Below the pieces are notes generated by a model. That model saw only the letters and a list, made by a program, of their open reading frames with translations, was not told the origin of the DNA and did not search any database. The position numbers and the translations under genes are program-made. From the NCBI GenBank assembly GCA_934899185.1, contig CAKXYI010000010.1, positions 15,018-79,017 of the forward strand: a DNA stretch of 64,000 nucleotides, written 5' to 3'. Origin of the DNA: an uncultured Lachnospiraceae bacterium. GTDB taxonomy: Bacteria; Bacillota; Clostridia; Lachnospirales; Lachnospiraceae. This document shows, piece by piece, positions 33,128-41,605 of this stretch (position 1 is the stretch's first letter; each line of letters opens with the position of its first letter).

Positions 33128-35719
33128 CTATAAAGATATGACTCTTTCATAGGATCCGGCGTCAAGGATCTCTGGCTCACAACCTTCTAATCGGATCGTA
33201 GCCGTCATATTTGCCGGAACCTCAAAGGTGTAGACAATGCGGTTATCTTCGTATTTCCATGCAGACGCAATCTTTCCATAAGGTGAATCATAAGTTGCAT
33301 TGGCATAGCCCAGACGTGCATCCGGCTGCGGCGCAATGGTGATTGCACCATCCTTTACGACAATACCGCAGGCAGAATCCATAATCCAGCCAACAATGGC
33401 ACCATAAGAATAATGGTTAAAGGAATCCTTTGGGTTGCCATCCTTATCGAAGCAGTCCCAATCCTCTGGAATCGTGGTACATCCCTTTGTCACAGCATAA
33501 AGCCAGCCCGGCATTTCTTTTTGTAAGAGCAAATCGTATGCCTTTTCCTTTTGTCCGTAGTGGCTGAGACTCCGGCAGAGTTCATGGGTCGTCAAAAATC
33601 CGGTATTTAAGTGATCTTCGTTTTCTCTGATCTTTTCGGCGAGGTCGGACGCTGCCTGCTTTTTTTCCTCCTCGGATAAAAGATCATGCGCGATCGGACG
33701 CACAAAACGACACTGTCTCTTTTCTTCCTTTACCCTGCCATTTTCCAGATATACAGCACGATATGCTTCTTTTGCTTTTTCTGCGATTTCCTGATAGCGG
33801 GCTGCATCTTCTTTCTGTCCCAGATGATCTGCCATCTTGCTTATATAGACAAGATGAAGATAGAAAAATGCGGTTCCGACTTCCGGATCTCCCTTCATGA
33901 CAAGGTTTTTCATATAAGAAGCGGAATCCTGATTTGGCTCCAGCCATTCGCCCCACATCCAGCCGGTATCGATCATATACTGGCGATACTTCTTTGGCAG
34001 GCTGGCCTTATTTACAAGGCGTGTCTCTTTTGCACGGTCGATCTCATACTCTGTCCATTTTTTCAATGCCTGGTAATTTTCGCGAATCAAAGCATCATCG
34101 CCATAACGCTGCATCAAACGGAATGGTACGATCTCAAAAGCATCCGACCAGCCGATACCGCCGTCGATCTCCATCATGCCCATGAGTTTTTCCTTTTGTC
34201 CTGCCGGCGTACATTTCGGTGCCACCTGCGGTACCACGCCATCCTCGTACTGACCTGCCGCCTGCTCGCGGATCCACTTGGCATAGACCGGATAACAATC
34301 CATCAGATACATAGCGGTATGGATGTATGCCTGACAATCTCCGGAATAACCGGATTTTTCCCTTGTCGGACAGTCCGTTGGAACATCTACAAAATTACCC
34401 TTCATAGACCAGAGGGCATTTTTATATAATTGGTTGACCTCTTCCACGCCACAGGAGAAAGTTGCAGTTTCTTTCATATGGGAATAAATGGCAACAGCCG
34501 TAAATGCAGATGGGTCAATGTCAAAATCCGCCTCCACTTTCACATAGCGGAAGCCCATATAGGTCATAGTCGGATGATAAGAGTTGTGACCATCCTTGCA
34601 GATATAGTGTACTTCCTGCTTGGTCGGTACTTTTGGATTCTGGAAGTTAGCGATAGTAAAGTTGCCTTCTGCATCCAGGACTTCTCCATGGGTCAGGGTC
34701 ATTTCCTTGCCAGCGCATCCTTCAAAATCAAGCATAATATAGCCAACTAAATTCTGTCCGAAATCAAGGATCTTTTCTCCCTTTGGATTTTCCAGCCATT
34801 TTGCCTGAAAAGTCTCTTTTGGCACGACCGAAACCGTATCTCGACAGATCAGATTGTCAAAGCCAAAATCTCTTACTTTGACCGCGTGAAAATCGGAAAG
34901 TTCCTCTGATCTGGCATCGTATTCCTCGCCTGCCATGAAATCATTGAGACCGATCGGTCCGTTTTGTGTCGCCTGCCATGTCTCATCCGTCAGGCAGACC
35001 GGTTTTCCGACGATCTCCAACTGTGCCAAAAGTCCGATATCAGATCCATGCACATTTTTTGCCTGTGAATTTCCCATGGAACCGCGATACCAGCCATCAC
35101 CCAGCGATACGACGATCTCATTTTCACCGGTCTTTAAAAATGTCTCGACCGGAAGAGTCTCGACCAAAAGCCGCTTGTCATACTGCTCTGTTCCCGGCAT
35201 CAACTGATGGTCTGTGATTTCCTTGCCATTGATCTGTATATGCATCAGACCATGACAGGTGGAATAAAGATAAGCACCTTTTTTCTGTGCTTTTGCTATA
35301 TCTTCCTCTGTCATAGTAAATGTCTTTTTTAAATAAGAAGCACGCTGTCTTTCTTCCGGCTCATGTTCCTTTTCCGGGTCGATCCATTTTGCCTGCCAAG
35401 CCTCTTTTTCGATTCCTGTTGTCACAAGCATACGGCTCTCGTCGCTTGCAATATCCGACTCATCCCATACGCGCAGGATGATCTCTGCCTTGGTGCGATA
35501 AGGAATGGCATTTTTTAAATGATAAAACATGAGTCCGCCTGCCTCTTTCCCTGTCGCCTCTATCTCCTTTGCCTGCTCTGCATCCGAAATATCTCTGACA
35601 ACGACTTCATAAGCAGTCTGCTTCTTTCCGCCCTCCAGTTTCCAGCGGATCGTAATGTCCCTGCCATCGATACCGCATGGCTGCGACATATGATTTACCT
35701 GTAAATCTGCTATCTTCAT
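33128..35719 (-). CDS. Alpha-L-rhamnosidase, glycoside hydrolase family 78
   Basis: 863 aa. Releases terminal alpha-L-rhamnose from plant glycosides or polysaccharides by an inverting mechanism. Domain order matches GH78: N-terminal beta domains (residues ~1-330), a middle domain with LDFGQNLVGYIMLDFEG and MGFRYVKVE, then the (alpha/alpha)6 barrel starting at VDVPTDCPTREKSGYSGDCQAY (residues ~447-464), which holds the catalytic region, followed by GIGWSDAFEIVP and GWLYAVTKGCTTIPEDWD. No signal peptide, so it acts inside the cell on imported oligosides. The ATG at 35719 has GGGAGG ten bases upstream. Part of an AraC, GH78, GPH-transporter locus. Confidence 0.93.
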   Translation of the reverse strand: MKIADLQVNHMSQPCGIDGRDITIRWKLEGGKKQTAYEVVVRDISDAEQAKEIEATGKEAGGLMFYHLKNAIPYRTKAEIILRVWDESDIASDESRMLVTTGIEKEAWQAKWIDPEKEHEPEERQRASYLKKTFTMTEEDIAKAQKKGAYLYSTCHGLMHIQINGKEITDHQLMPGTEQYDKRLLVETLPVETFLKTGENEIVVSLGDGWYRGSMGNSQAKNVHGSDIGLLAQLEIVGKPVCLTDETWQATQNGPIGLNDFMAGEEYDARSEELSDFHAVKVRDFGFDNLICRDTVSVVPKETFQAKWLENPKGEKILDFGQNLVGYIMLDFEGCAGKEMTLTHGEVLDAEGNFTIANFQNPKVPTKQEVHYICKDGHNSYHPTMTYMGFRYVKVEADFDIDPSAFTAVAIYSHMKETATFSCGVEEVNQLYKNALWSMKGNFVDVPTDCPTREKSGYSGDCQAYIHTAMYLMDCYPVYAKWIREQAAGQYEDGVVPQVAPKCTPAGQKEKLMGMMEIDGGIGWSDAFEIVPFRLMQRYGDDALIRENYQALKKWTEYEIDRAKETRLVNKASLPKKYRQYMIDTGWMWGEWLEPNQDSASYMKNLVMKGDPEVGTAFFYLHLVYISKMADHLGQKEDAARYQEIAEKAKEAYRAVYLENGRVKEEKRQCRFVRPIAHDLLSEEEKKQAASDLAEKIRENEDHLNTGFLTTHELCRSLSHYGQKEKAYDLLLQKEMPGWLYAVTKGCTTIPEDWDCFDKDGNPKDSFNHYSYGAIVGWIMDSACGIVVKDGAITIAPQPDARLGYANATYDSPYGKIASAWKYEDNRIVYTFEVPANMTATIRLEGCEPEILDAGSYERVISL

Positions 35720-35764
35720 AAAATAAAAACCTCCCATTTTGCTTACTCTGCTATTGATAAGTCC

Positions 35765-35770
35765 ATTATA
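35765..35770 (-). promoter_or_regulatory. Probable -10 element of the rhamnosidase gene
   Basis: TATAAT on the minus strand in the 110-bp gap after araC; the -35 region is T-rich and weak, as expected for an activator-dependent promoter. Confidence 0.45.
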
Positions 35771-35829
35771 AAATGCAGGGTAAGGCAAAAAAAGAGGCTT
35801 TGTCGTACATAAAATATGGTGATATGAAA

Positions 35830-36990
35830 CTATCTGTGTTCGTGTCGGTATTGCAAAGGTGTTTTTTGATACTTCTTTTTAAAGAGTTCAATATAATAAG
35901 AAGTATCCTCGTAGCCAACATGGGTGGCAATATCCTCCACAGACAATCGGGTATTGCAAAGAAGTACCGTGCTTTGTTCCAGACGCGTTTCCTGGATGTA
36001 TTTTAGAATGGTCGTATCCATATGACTCTTAAAAATACGGTTCAGATAGGTCTTGGAATAATGAAACTCACGCGCCACATCCTCAAGGGATATTTCATTA
36101 TAATGGTTTCGGATATAAAGCAGGACCCGCGCGATCAATTCGCCTTCTTTTCCCATATGGGATGACAAGGTGATGTCTTCACATTGTCCCAAAAGTTCCA
36201 AGAAAAAGATGCTCAGATAATGGTCACAAATTCTGGAACTATAACTATCATCGTTCAGATATGCCACCATCAGGTCTAAGAGTTTATCGCAAAGAATTTC
36301 TTCCTTGCCCCCACGAAAGACTACATAAGTCCCTGTCTCCTGTGAAAAAAGGATCTGACTGAAAAAATGATAAAGCAGGCTATTTTCCGGAATATCTCCT
36401 AAGAAAGTCTTTTCAAATGTGTACTTATTGACCACGATGTTGATCATTAGGCTGTCATCATAGATGGAAATTTTGTGCTGCATGCCCGGCGGGATAATGA
36501 CCAGATTCCCCTGCTTTAGGACTTCTGTTTTTTCCTGCGCTCCCTTTTTCTGGCGGAAAACATGACTAACCTGACCACGATAGACATAGCACATCTCGAT
36601 AAACTCGTGATCGTGAAACTCTCCCGGCGTAAAGCGCAAATGCTTGTTGATGAAAACATTTTTGTCTGTATCAAAGTAATCTTTATGCTGAAAATGGATC
36701 TGCTCTTTTTCCGTCATCTTTCGTTTGACATTTTGACGGGCTTTTTCCGTGGATCCGGTATACAGATCCAGCCTGACATTATCCAATTCCAGCACTTTTT
36801 TCGGATATATAGCTTCTTCTTTTTCCTTATCCCTGATAAAACTTGCGGCATTACGGTCAAAAAACTGATATTTTATCAACATATCATCAATGGTATTTTC
36901 CTTTTTTGACCATTTATGATATGCGTAAAACATCTTTTCAATCGCACTGTAATCTGCCAGATAAGACTCAATTATTTCCTTTGAAACCAT
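35830..36990 (-). CDS. AraC family transcriptional regulator with N-terminal cupin-like domain
   Basis: 386 aa. The N-terminal part includes a poorly conserved ~100-residue stretch, then an AraC-type cupin (RFTPGEFHDHEFIEMCYVYRGQVSHVF and LVIIPPGMQHKI, residues ~130-190). The C-terminal ~100 residues hold two helix-turn-helix motifs: ISLEDVAREFHYSKTYLNRIFK and LSVEDIATHVGYEDTSYYIELFKKKYQKTPLQYR. It lies directly upstream of the rhamnosidase on the same strand and should activate it in response to a sugar. The start at 36990 is preceded by GGGTG; the frame upstream only offers TTG. A long hairpin sits just before it. Confidence 0.9.
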   Translation of the reverse strand: MVSKEIIESYLADYSAIEKMFYAYHKWSKKENTIDDMLIKYQFFDRNAASFIRDKEKEEAIYPKKVLELDNVRLDLYTGSTEKARQNVKRKMTEKEQIHFQHKDYFDTDKNVFINKHLRFTPGEFHDHEFIEMCYVYRGQVSHVFRQKKGAQEKTEVLKQGNLVIIPPGMQHKISIYDDSLMINIVVNKYTFEKTFLGDIPENSLLYHFFSQILFSQETGTYVVFRGGKEEILCDKLLDLMVAYLNDDSYSSRICDHYLSIFFLELLGQCEDITLSSHMGKEGELIARVLLYIRNHYNEISLEDVAREFHYSKTYLNRIFKSHMDTTILKYIQETRLEQSTVLLCNTRLSVEDIATHVGYEDTSYYIELFKKKYQKTPLQYRHEHR

Positions 36991-37008
36991 TCTATCACCC
37001 AAAACATG

Positions 37009-37055
37009 AAATCCCTACTAACCTAAAATCTTCTTTTAGATTAGTAGGGATTTTT
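37009..37055 (+). terminator. Strong terminator-like hairpin facing away from araC, with no gene feeding it
   Basis: AAATCCCTACTAA and TTAGTAGGGATTT pair perfectly (13 bp), extended by CTAAAA/TTTTAG with one mismatch, and TTTTT follows on the plus strand. On the minus strand the same hairpin would lie in the araC 5' leader, without a U-tract. No plus-strand gene ends here, so it may be a leftover of a deleted gene, stop antisense transcription, or fold in the araC leader. Confidence 0.65.
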
Positions 37056-37062
37056 CAATCTG

Positions 37063-37262
37063 TCAATCGCATTTTTCCTGACAAGAAAACCTATATTGAC
37101 CGCTTCCACATTCATGAGAACTCTGATCCGGCAAAATGATAGTTGCCTGTGTATTGCAAGGCACATCCACTTTTTCATCCTCACAGTTCCAATTCTCCCA
37201 GATAGTCGTTGCACCTGCCTCTACCTCATACATCCAACTTCTGTCCTATTGCAAACTCTGCT
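37063..37262 (-). pseudogene. Degraded C-terminal remnant of a second GH78 alpha-L-rhamnosidase
   Basis: Not an open gene, but the minus strand translates to SWMYEVEAGATTIWENWN, the counterpart of GWLYAVTKGCTTIPEDWD in the intact rhamnosidase at 33128. After only a few residues it jumps to VPCNTQATIILP and CGSGQYRFSC, the counterparts of VPANMTATIRLE and DAGSYERVISL at the extreme C-terminus, and ends at TGA (37063-37065). A frameshift (VCNRTE in another frame) lies at about 37248 and roughly 80 residues between the two segments are deleted. The rest of the gene is missing. It sits between the araC gene and the tRNA terminator. Confidence 0.72.
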
Positions 37263-37362
37263 TTTAGACATCATCAAAGAAAAGGACAAAGATATTTCTT
37301 AAAACTCTTCAAAGACCGCATGCAGATGACACCAACCGCCTATCGCAGGCAAGGCTAGAATG

Positions 37363-37392
37363 AAAAAAGCGGCTCACATTTGTGAACCGCTT
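37363..37392 (-). terminator. Intrinsic terminator of the tRNA operon
   Basis: AAGCGGTTCAC and GTGAGCCGCTT pair around a four-base loop and are followed by a T-run on the minus strand, just after tRNA-Cys. Confidence 0.9.
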
Positions 37393-37397
37393 ACAAG

Positions 37398-37468
37398 AGG
37401 CGCCAACCAGATTTGAACTGGTGATAGAGGTGTTGCAGACCTTTGCCTTACCACTTGGCTATGGCGCC
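37398..37468 (-). tRNA. tRNA-Cys (GCA)
   Basis: 71-nt cloverleaf on the minus strand: acceptor GGCGCCA with TGGCGCC, anticodon loop CTGCAAC with GCA, T-arm CCAGTTCAAATCTGG, discriminator T (U). The 3' CCA is not encoded. Last of three tRNAs in one transcript. Confidence 0.96.
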
Positions 37469-37527
37469 ATAACTTGCATCAACAAGATGCATTATATAAA
37501 AAAGTCATACATCCGTCAAGATGTAAG

Positions 37528-37599
37528 TGACTCCGACGGGAATCGAACCCGTGTTACCGCCGTGAAAGGGCGATGTCTTAACCGCTTGACCACGGAGCC
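37528..37599 (-). tRNA. tRNA-Glu (TTC)
   Basis: 72-nt cloverleaf: acceptor GGCTCCG with CGGAGTC (one G-U), anticodon loop CTTTCAC with TTC, T-arm ACGGGTTCGATTCCCGT, discriminator A. The CCA end is not encoded. Confidence 0.97.
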
Positions 37600-37618
37600 A
37601 TAAAAGCATTATGAAAAA

Positions 37619-37706
37619 CGGAGAAGGAGGGATTTGAACCCTCGCGCCGGTCACCCGACCTATACCCTTAGCAGGGGCACCTCTTCGGCCACTTGAGTAC
37701 TTCTCC
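37619..37706 (-). tRNA. tRNA-Ser (GCT)
   Basis: 88-nt class II tRNA: acceptor GGAGAAG with CTTCTCC, anticodon loop CTGCTAA with GCT, a long variable arm (GGTCGGGTGACC), T-arm GAGGGTTCAAATCCCTC, discriminator G. The CCA end is not encoded. First tRNA of the operon. Confidence 0.97.
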
Positions 37707-37744
37707 ATAGTCGAATCAAATTCAATATTCACAATGCACAAACT

Positions 37745-37773
37745 ATTCTACTAAAGGTATCCCCATTTGTCAA
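37745..37773 (-). promoter_or_regulatory. Promoter of the tRNA-Ser-Glu-Cys operon
   Basis: TTGACA (37768-37773), 17 bp, TAGAAT (37745-37750), about 40 bp upstream of tRNA-Ser. Confidence 0.82.
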
Positions 37774-37803
37774 CGAAAATATTGCATTTCTTCGCATTTT
37801 CTT

Positions 37804-38352
37804 TTACTTCTGATACTCCAAAATGGCTGTCTCATAGAGATTATTTCCATGGCAATCTGCTACCACAATGACCGGAAAATTTTCTACTGTGATCTTGCGG
37901 ATGGCTTCTGCACCCAGATCATCATAACAGATGACCTCGGACTTGGTGATACATTTGGAAAGCAGTGCTCCCGCCCCGCCAACAGCAGCAAAATATACCG
38001 CATGATTGCGGATGACCGCATCCAATACCTCTTTTGTCCGCTTGCCTTTGCCGATCATTGCCTTCTGTCCCAGATCTAAAAGGCGCGGTGCGTATTTGTC
38101 CATACGACTTGCCGTAGTCGGTCCGGCAGATCCGATCGGTCTGCCCTCTCTGGCAGGCGAAGGTCCCATATAATAAATCGTTGCTTCTTTGATCGGGATT
38201 GGAAGTTCTTCCCCACGATCCAAGACTTCCATCATGCGCTTATGTGCCGCATCACGGGCTACATACATTTCTCCATCTAAATAAACATAATCACCTGCTG
38301 TAAGACTTTCTGCAATTTCTTCTGTAATTGGTAATGTAATATGTCGATCCAT
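37804..38352 (-). CDS. Fumarate hydratase class I, beta subunit (fumarase/tartrate dehydratase C-terminal type)
   Basis: 182-aa subunit that completes the active site of the two-subunit, [4Fe-4S]-dependent, oxygen-labile hydratase. The family signature GSAGPTTASRMDKYAP lies near residue 75, and GKGKRTKEVLDAVIRNHAVYFAAVGGAGALL near 100-130. It follows the alpha-subunit gene by about 20 bp. Fumarase is preferred to L-tartrate dehydratase because no tartrate genes are near, but the families cannot be separated with certainty by eye. Confidence 0.9.
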   Translation of the reverse strand: MDRHITLPITEEIAESLTAGDYVYLDGEMYVARDAAHKRMMEVLDRGEELPIPIKEATIYYMGPSPAREGRPIGSAGPTTASRMDKYAPRLLDLGQKAMIGKGKRTKEVLDAVIRNHAVYFAAVGGAGALLSKCITKSEVICYDDLGAEAIRKITVENFPVIVVADCHGNNLYETAILEYQK

Positions 38353-38371
38353 CTGAAACCCCTTTTTACAA

Positions 38372-39214
38372 TTATAATTCTTTCACTACGTGGCGATTGA
38401 CGTGACAGCAGATATTGACCGCCACCGGAAGTCCCGCAATATGTGTTGCATATGTGTTGATATTAACAGCAAGTGCCGTGGTGCTTCCGCCAAGTCCTCC
38501 CGGTCCAATACCAAGTCCATTGATTTTTTCTAACATTTCTTTTTCCAGATCAGCTACCCAGGAAATTTTTGGTGTTTCATTCAGATTTCGCGTAAGTGCC
38601 TGCTTTGCCATCAAAGCAGATTTTTCAAAAGTACCGCCAATACCTACACCAACTACCATTGGTGGACAGGCATTTGGACCGGCATCTTTTACTGCCGTAA
38701 GAATCGCGTTTTTTACACCTTCGATTCCATCAGCAGGCTTTAGCATAAAGACACGGCTCATATTTTCACTGCCAAATCCTTTTGGAGCAAATGTGATCTT
38801 TACCTTATCTCCGGTCACGATAGAATAATGGATGACTGCCGGCGTATTGTCTTTTGTATTTACTCGCTCTATAGGATCTCCTACAACCGATTTTCGAAGA
38901 TACCCATCTGTATAGCCCTGTCGTACACCTTCGTTGATAGCATCTTCCAGACTTCCACCAACAAAATGAACATCCTGCCCTATTTCCATAAAAACAACTG
39001 CCATTCCTGTATCCTGACAAATTGGAATCATCTCCTGATCTGCAATGGTAAGATTCTCCTGCAATTGCTCTAAAATCTTTTTTCCAAGAGGCGAAACCTC
39101 TTCTTTTGTAGCATTTTTTAGAGCCTTATCCATATCATCCGATAAATAATGATTTGCCTGTATGCACATCTTAGCAATTTCTTTTGTAATGTCTTCTACT
39201 GCAATTTCTCTCAT
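38372..39214 (-). CDS. Fumarate hydratase class I, alpha subunit
   Basis: 280-aa iron-sulfur subunit converting fumarate and malate together with the beta subunit. Cluster ligands are in ICQDTGMAVVF (residue ~55), NACPPMVVGVGIGGTFEKSALMAKQALTR (~185) and NICCHVNRH near the C-terminus; GPGGLGGSTTALAVNI is also conserved. The ATG at 39214 has AGGGAG upstream; the longer frame overlaps dtd and lacks a ribosome site. Probable operon dtd, alpha, beta. Confidence 0.92.
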   Translation of the reverse strand: MREIAVEDITKEIAKMCIQANHYLSDDMDKALKNATKEEVSPLGKKILEQLQENLTIADQEMIPICQDTGMAVVFMEIGQDVHFVGGSLEDAINEGVRQGYTDGYLRKSVVGDPIERVNTKDNTPAVIHYSIVTGDKVKITFAPKGFGSENMSRVFMLKPADGIEGVKNAILTAVKDAGPNACPPMVVGVGIGGTFEKSALMAKQALTRNLNETPKISWVADLEKEMLEKINGLGIGPGGLGGSTTALAVNINTYATHIAGLPVAVNICCHVNRHVVKEL

Positions 39215-39228
39215 CGTACATTCTCCCT

Positions 39229-39675
39229 CTACCACCAGTCACTGTCCCATAAAATGGTAAATGGTCCATCATTTTGTAAATCAATTTTCATATCTGCACC
39301 AAAACTACCACATTCTACTTTTCCAAAAGCCTCTTCACATTTTTGTTTAAAGTACTCATAAAGTTCATTGGCAAAATCAGGTGCTCCCGCCTTTACAAAA
39401 CTCGGTCGATTGCCCTTTTTACAATCTGCATAAAGCGTGAACTGTGAAACAACAAGAACTTCTCCACCGACATCTTGTATAGATAGGTTTGTCTTTCCGT
39501 CCGCATCTTCAAAAATACGGAGCCCCTGCAATTTTTTTACATATTTATCAACCATTTCCTTTGTATCACCATCTGCTACACCAAGAAATACAAGCAATCC
39601 TTTTCCAATTTTCCCGATTACCTGTTCATCCACTGTCACCGATGCGTGATTTACTCTTTGAATTACTAACCGCAT
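39229..39675 (-). CDS. dtd: D-aminoacyl-tRNA deacylase
   Basis: Hydrolyses D-aminoacyl-tRNA, mainly D-Tyr-tRNA, and also Gly-tRNA-Ala, keeping D-amino acids out of proteins. 148 aa, normal length. The active-site motifs are VSQFTLYAD (residues ~77-85) and [11 protein letters not shown] near residue 138, the second being the NxGP-type cross-subunit motif. It ends 15 bp before the fumarase alpha gene. Confidence 0.96.
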   Translation of the reverse strand: MRLVIQRVNHASVTVDEQVIGKIGKGLLVFLGVADGDTKEMVDKYVKKLQGLRIFEDADGKTNLSIQDVGGEVLVVSQFTLYADCKKGNRPSFVKAGAPDFANELYEYFKQKCEEAFGKVECGSFGADMKIDLQNDGPFTILWDSDWW

Positions 39676-39751
39676 ACCTATTCTCCTTTACATCTAAAAT
39701 TAATTATATACGCAGGCGCTTGTATCAGCAATGGTTAATTTTTCTCTTGAC

Positions 39752-39787
39752 TTTTGTATTATTTGTATTACACTAAATAATACAAAA
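39752..39787. promoter_or_regulatory. Large palindromic operator overlapping the GntR-unit promoter
   Basis: TTTTGTATTATT (39752-39763) and its exact reverse complement AATAATACAAAA (39776-39787) flank a 12-bp spacer. TTGACT (39747-39752) and TACACT (39769-39774) form a plus-strand promoter within it. The GntR protein encoded 20 bp downstream is the likely binder. Confidence 0.72.
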
Positions 39788-39807
39788 CAAGAAGAAAGGA
39801 GTCTATC

Positions 39808-40167
39808 ATGGTCATCTGTATTGATGAGGTTTCTGAAATTCCTATTTACAAACAGATTCGCAATCAGATTGTCTTAGGTATTTCTGATGGAAGATTACAG
39901 CCCGGAGAGCAATTACCGACTGTGCGCGCCCTGGCGGAAGAAATCGGGATCAACTCTATGACGGTAAACAAAGCCTATGCTCTTTTAAAACAAGAAGGCT
40001 ATATCGTTACCGACCGCAGAAACGGCGCGAGGATCCGAAATGAATTTGATCAGGGTAAATATCTCTCACAAACTTCTTTGGACAATTTGCAGCAGATCAT
40101 ATCCGAGGCAAACATTCGCGGATTTTCAAAGGAAGAATTTTTCCAATTATGTGAAAAGTATTTTTAG
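39808..40167 (+). CDS. GntR family regulator, YtrA subfamily
   Basis: 119 aa. The N-terminal winged helix is clear: EIPIYKQIRNQIVLGISDGRLQPGEQLPTVRALAEEIGINSMTVNKAYALLKQEGYIVTDRRNG (residues ~10-73). The short C-terminal tail (about 40 residues) without a ligand domain is typical of the YtrA subfamily. These regulators usually control the operon they head, often ABC transporters or membrane proteins for envelope stress. The gene is followed after 11 bp by a membrane protein gene. Ribosome site AAAGGAG. A perfect palindrome covers the promoter, indicating autoregulation. Confidence 0.9.
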   Translation: MVICIDEVSEIPIYKQIRNQIVLGISDGRLQPGEQLPTVRALAEEIGINSMTVNKAYALLKQEGYIVTDRRNGARIRNEFDQGKYLSQTSLDNLQQIISEANIRGFSKEEFFQLCEKYF

Positions 40168-40178
40168 GAGGCAGATCT

Positions 40179-41552
40179 ATGTTTAATATCATTCTTTTTA
40201 TTAGTACATATCCGGTACTGCTTATCATTTATTTCGTTTTAAAAAACAACCATAAATTTCATGATCATTTGTTGTTTTCTGTATCCATGAAGGAAGAATG
40301 GGTAGAGCAACCTGCAGTGCAGAAGATCATAAGCGAGTTTCATAAGCAGATGAACATCTTGCTTCTCATCTTTTTTGCGATTCCTCTTACCAGTTTACTG
40401 ACAAGTCATTTTTCCATACAGTTTACAATCTGGATGAATTGGCTCATACTCTTAATTCTATTGTTTTATGTGCCATATGCCGTAGCCAATAAAAAGTTAA
40501 AGAAATGGAAAAAGGAAAATCACTTATACGAGGATCAGATCTTAGTATCTTATATAGAGATGAAAAATGCCGGAAATGTCCGAAAGGTAAGATTTTTTCC
40601 ATTCTTCATTCCGACTTTCCTCAGTTTTTTCCTTTTTGTCTTTTCTCTTGTATTTGCGGCTCTCTCTGAAAAAACAGATTTTTACAGCACAATTATGGTT
40701 CTTAGCATTGCGGCTATCAGTTTATTGTACTGGATCATTGCTTTTTGGATGGATCGCAGACCGGTGGAAGTCATCTGCAATGACAGTGACACCAACATCA
40801 ATTACACCAGATCCAAGAAAAATGTGTGGAAAAATTTTTGGTTAGCCTGCGTCTGGCTAAACCTTGCCTACACTTTGATTACCCTTTTGCCTCTTGTATC
40901 CGATGCTATCCATCCCGGTATCTTTCTTATTGGATCCATTGCTTACGCCCTTGTCCTTTTAATATTAATTATTCCGTTAGGGAAAAAATTCAAAAATATT
41001 GAAAAATGTTATGCAAGTTCTTTTGATCCGGCATTTAAGACCAACGAAGATGAGGCATGGATTTTTGGATTGTTTTACTACAACCCTAAGGACAAAAGCA
41101 CCATGGTAGAAACGCGAGCCGGCATTGGAACTTCCGTAAATATGGCAACGGGTCTTGGAAAAGGGCTTACAATCTTTTCTATTATTGCAATGCTCGGTAT
41201 TCCTTTTATCAGTATTTTTATGATTATGGAAGAATTTACACCAATCCACCTTGTCATAAAAGATGACACTCTTTACTGTGAACATATTTTTGAAAACTAT
41301 GCCATTGATACAGATACCATTTCCAATGTATCTTTGGTAGATGAACTGCCATCTATGGTAAAAAGTAACGGTACTGCTATGGATAATCTCTTAAAGGGAA
41401 AATTTCATAAACGAAATCAGGGAAACTATGAATTATTTTTAAATCCGCAACATAAGTATTTCATCTATTTTTCCGCAGATGGAAAAAATTATTATGTCAA
41501 TGGATTTGATGATAAAGAAACTCTGGATATTTACAACGCGATCAAAGACTAA
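40179..41552 (+). CDS. Polytopic membrane protein with DUF5808-like segment and C-terminal PH-like domain
   Basis: 457 aa. About seven to eight membrane helices: one at the N-terminus, two around residues 60-105, two around 150-200, two around 225-270 and one near 330-350. A motif between them, EDEAWIFGLFYYNPKDKSTMVETRAGIGTSVNMA (residues ~289-322), matches my memory of DUF5808. The last ~100 residues look like a small beta-rich PH-type domain. Proteins of this kind are often encoded behind GntR/YtrA regulators. No biochemical role is known to me. The last stem-loop of the unit is at 41559-41596. Confidence 0.75.
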   Translation: MFNIILFISTYPVLLIIYFVLKNNHKFHDHLLFSVSMKEEWVEQPAVQKIISEFHKQMNILLLIFFAIPLTSLLTSHFSIQFTIWMNWLILLILLFYVPYAVANKKLKKWKKENHLYEDQILVSYIEMKNAGNVRKVRFFPFFIPTFLSFFLFVFSLVFAALSEKTDFYSTIMVLSIAAISLLYWIIAFWMDRRPVEVICNDSDTNINYTRSKKNVWKNFWLACVWLNLAYTLITLLPLVSDAIHPGIFLIGSIAYALVLLILIIPLGKKFKNIEKCYASSFDPAFKTNEDEAWIFGLFYYNPKDKSTMVETRAGIGTSVNMATGLGKGLTIFSIIAMLGIPFISIFMIMEEFTPIHLVIKDDTLYCEHIFENYAIDTDTISNVSLVDELPSMVKSNGTAMDNLLKGKFHKRNQGNYELFLNPQHKYFIYFSADGKNYYVNGFDDKETLDIYNAIKD

Positions 41553-41558
41553 AAATTT

Positions 41559-41596
41559 AAAAATCTCCGCTAGTTTCATGGCTAGCGGAGATTTTC
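41559..41596. terminator. Bidirectional intrinsic terminator between the membrane-protein gene and gyrA
   Basis: AAAATCTCCGCTAG and CTAGCGGAGATTTT form a 14-bp perfect stem with T-rich tails on both sides, ending both convergent units. Confidence 0.92.
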
Positions 41597-41605
41597 TTTT
41601 ACCTT

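Noticed and set aside
37100..37400. Integrated element or attachment site at tRNA-Cys
   Set aside because: No integrase, and no direct repeat of the tRNA 3' end was seen in the flanking DNA; only the rhamnosidase remnant hints at past exchange.
37382..37603. Plus-strand open frame of 73 codons running through the tRNA genes
   Set aside because: It is the complement of tRNA-Cys and tRNA-Glu; such frames are a common artefact over tRNAs, and there is no ribosome site.
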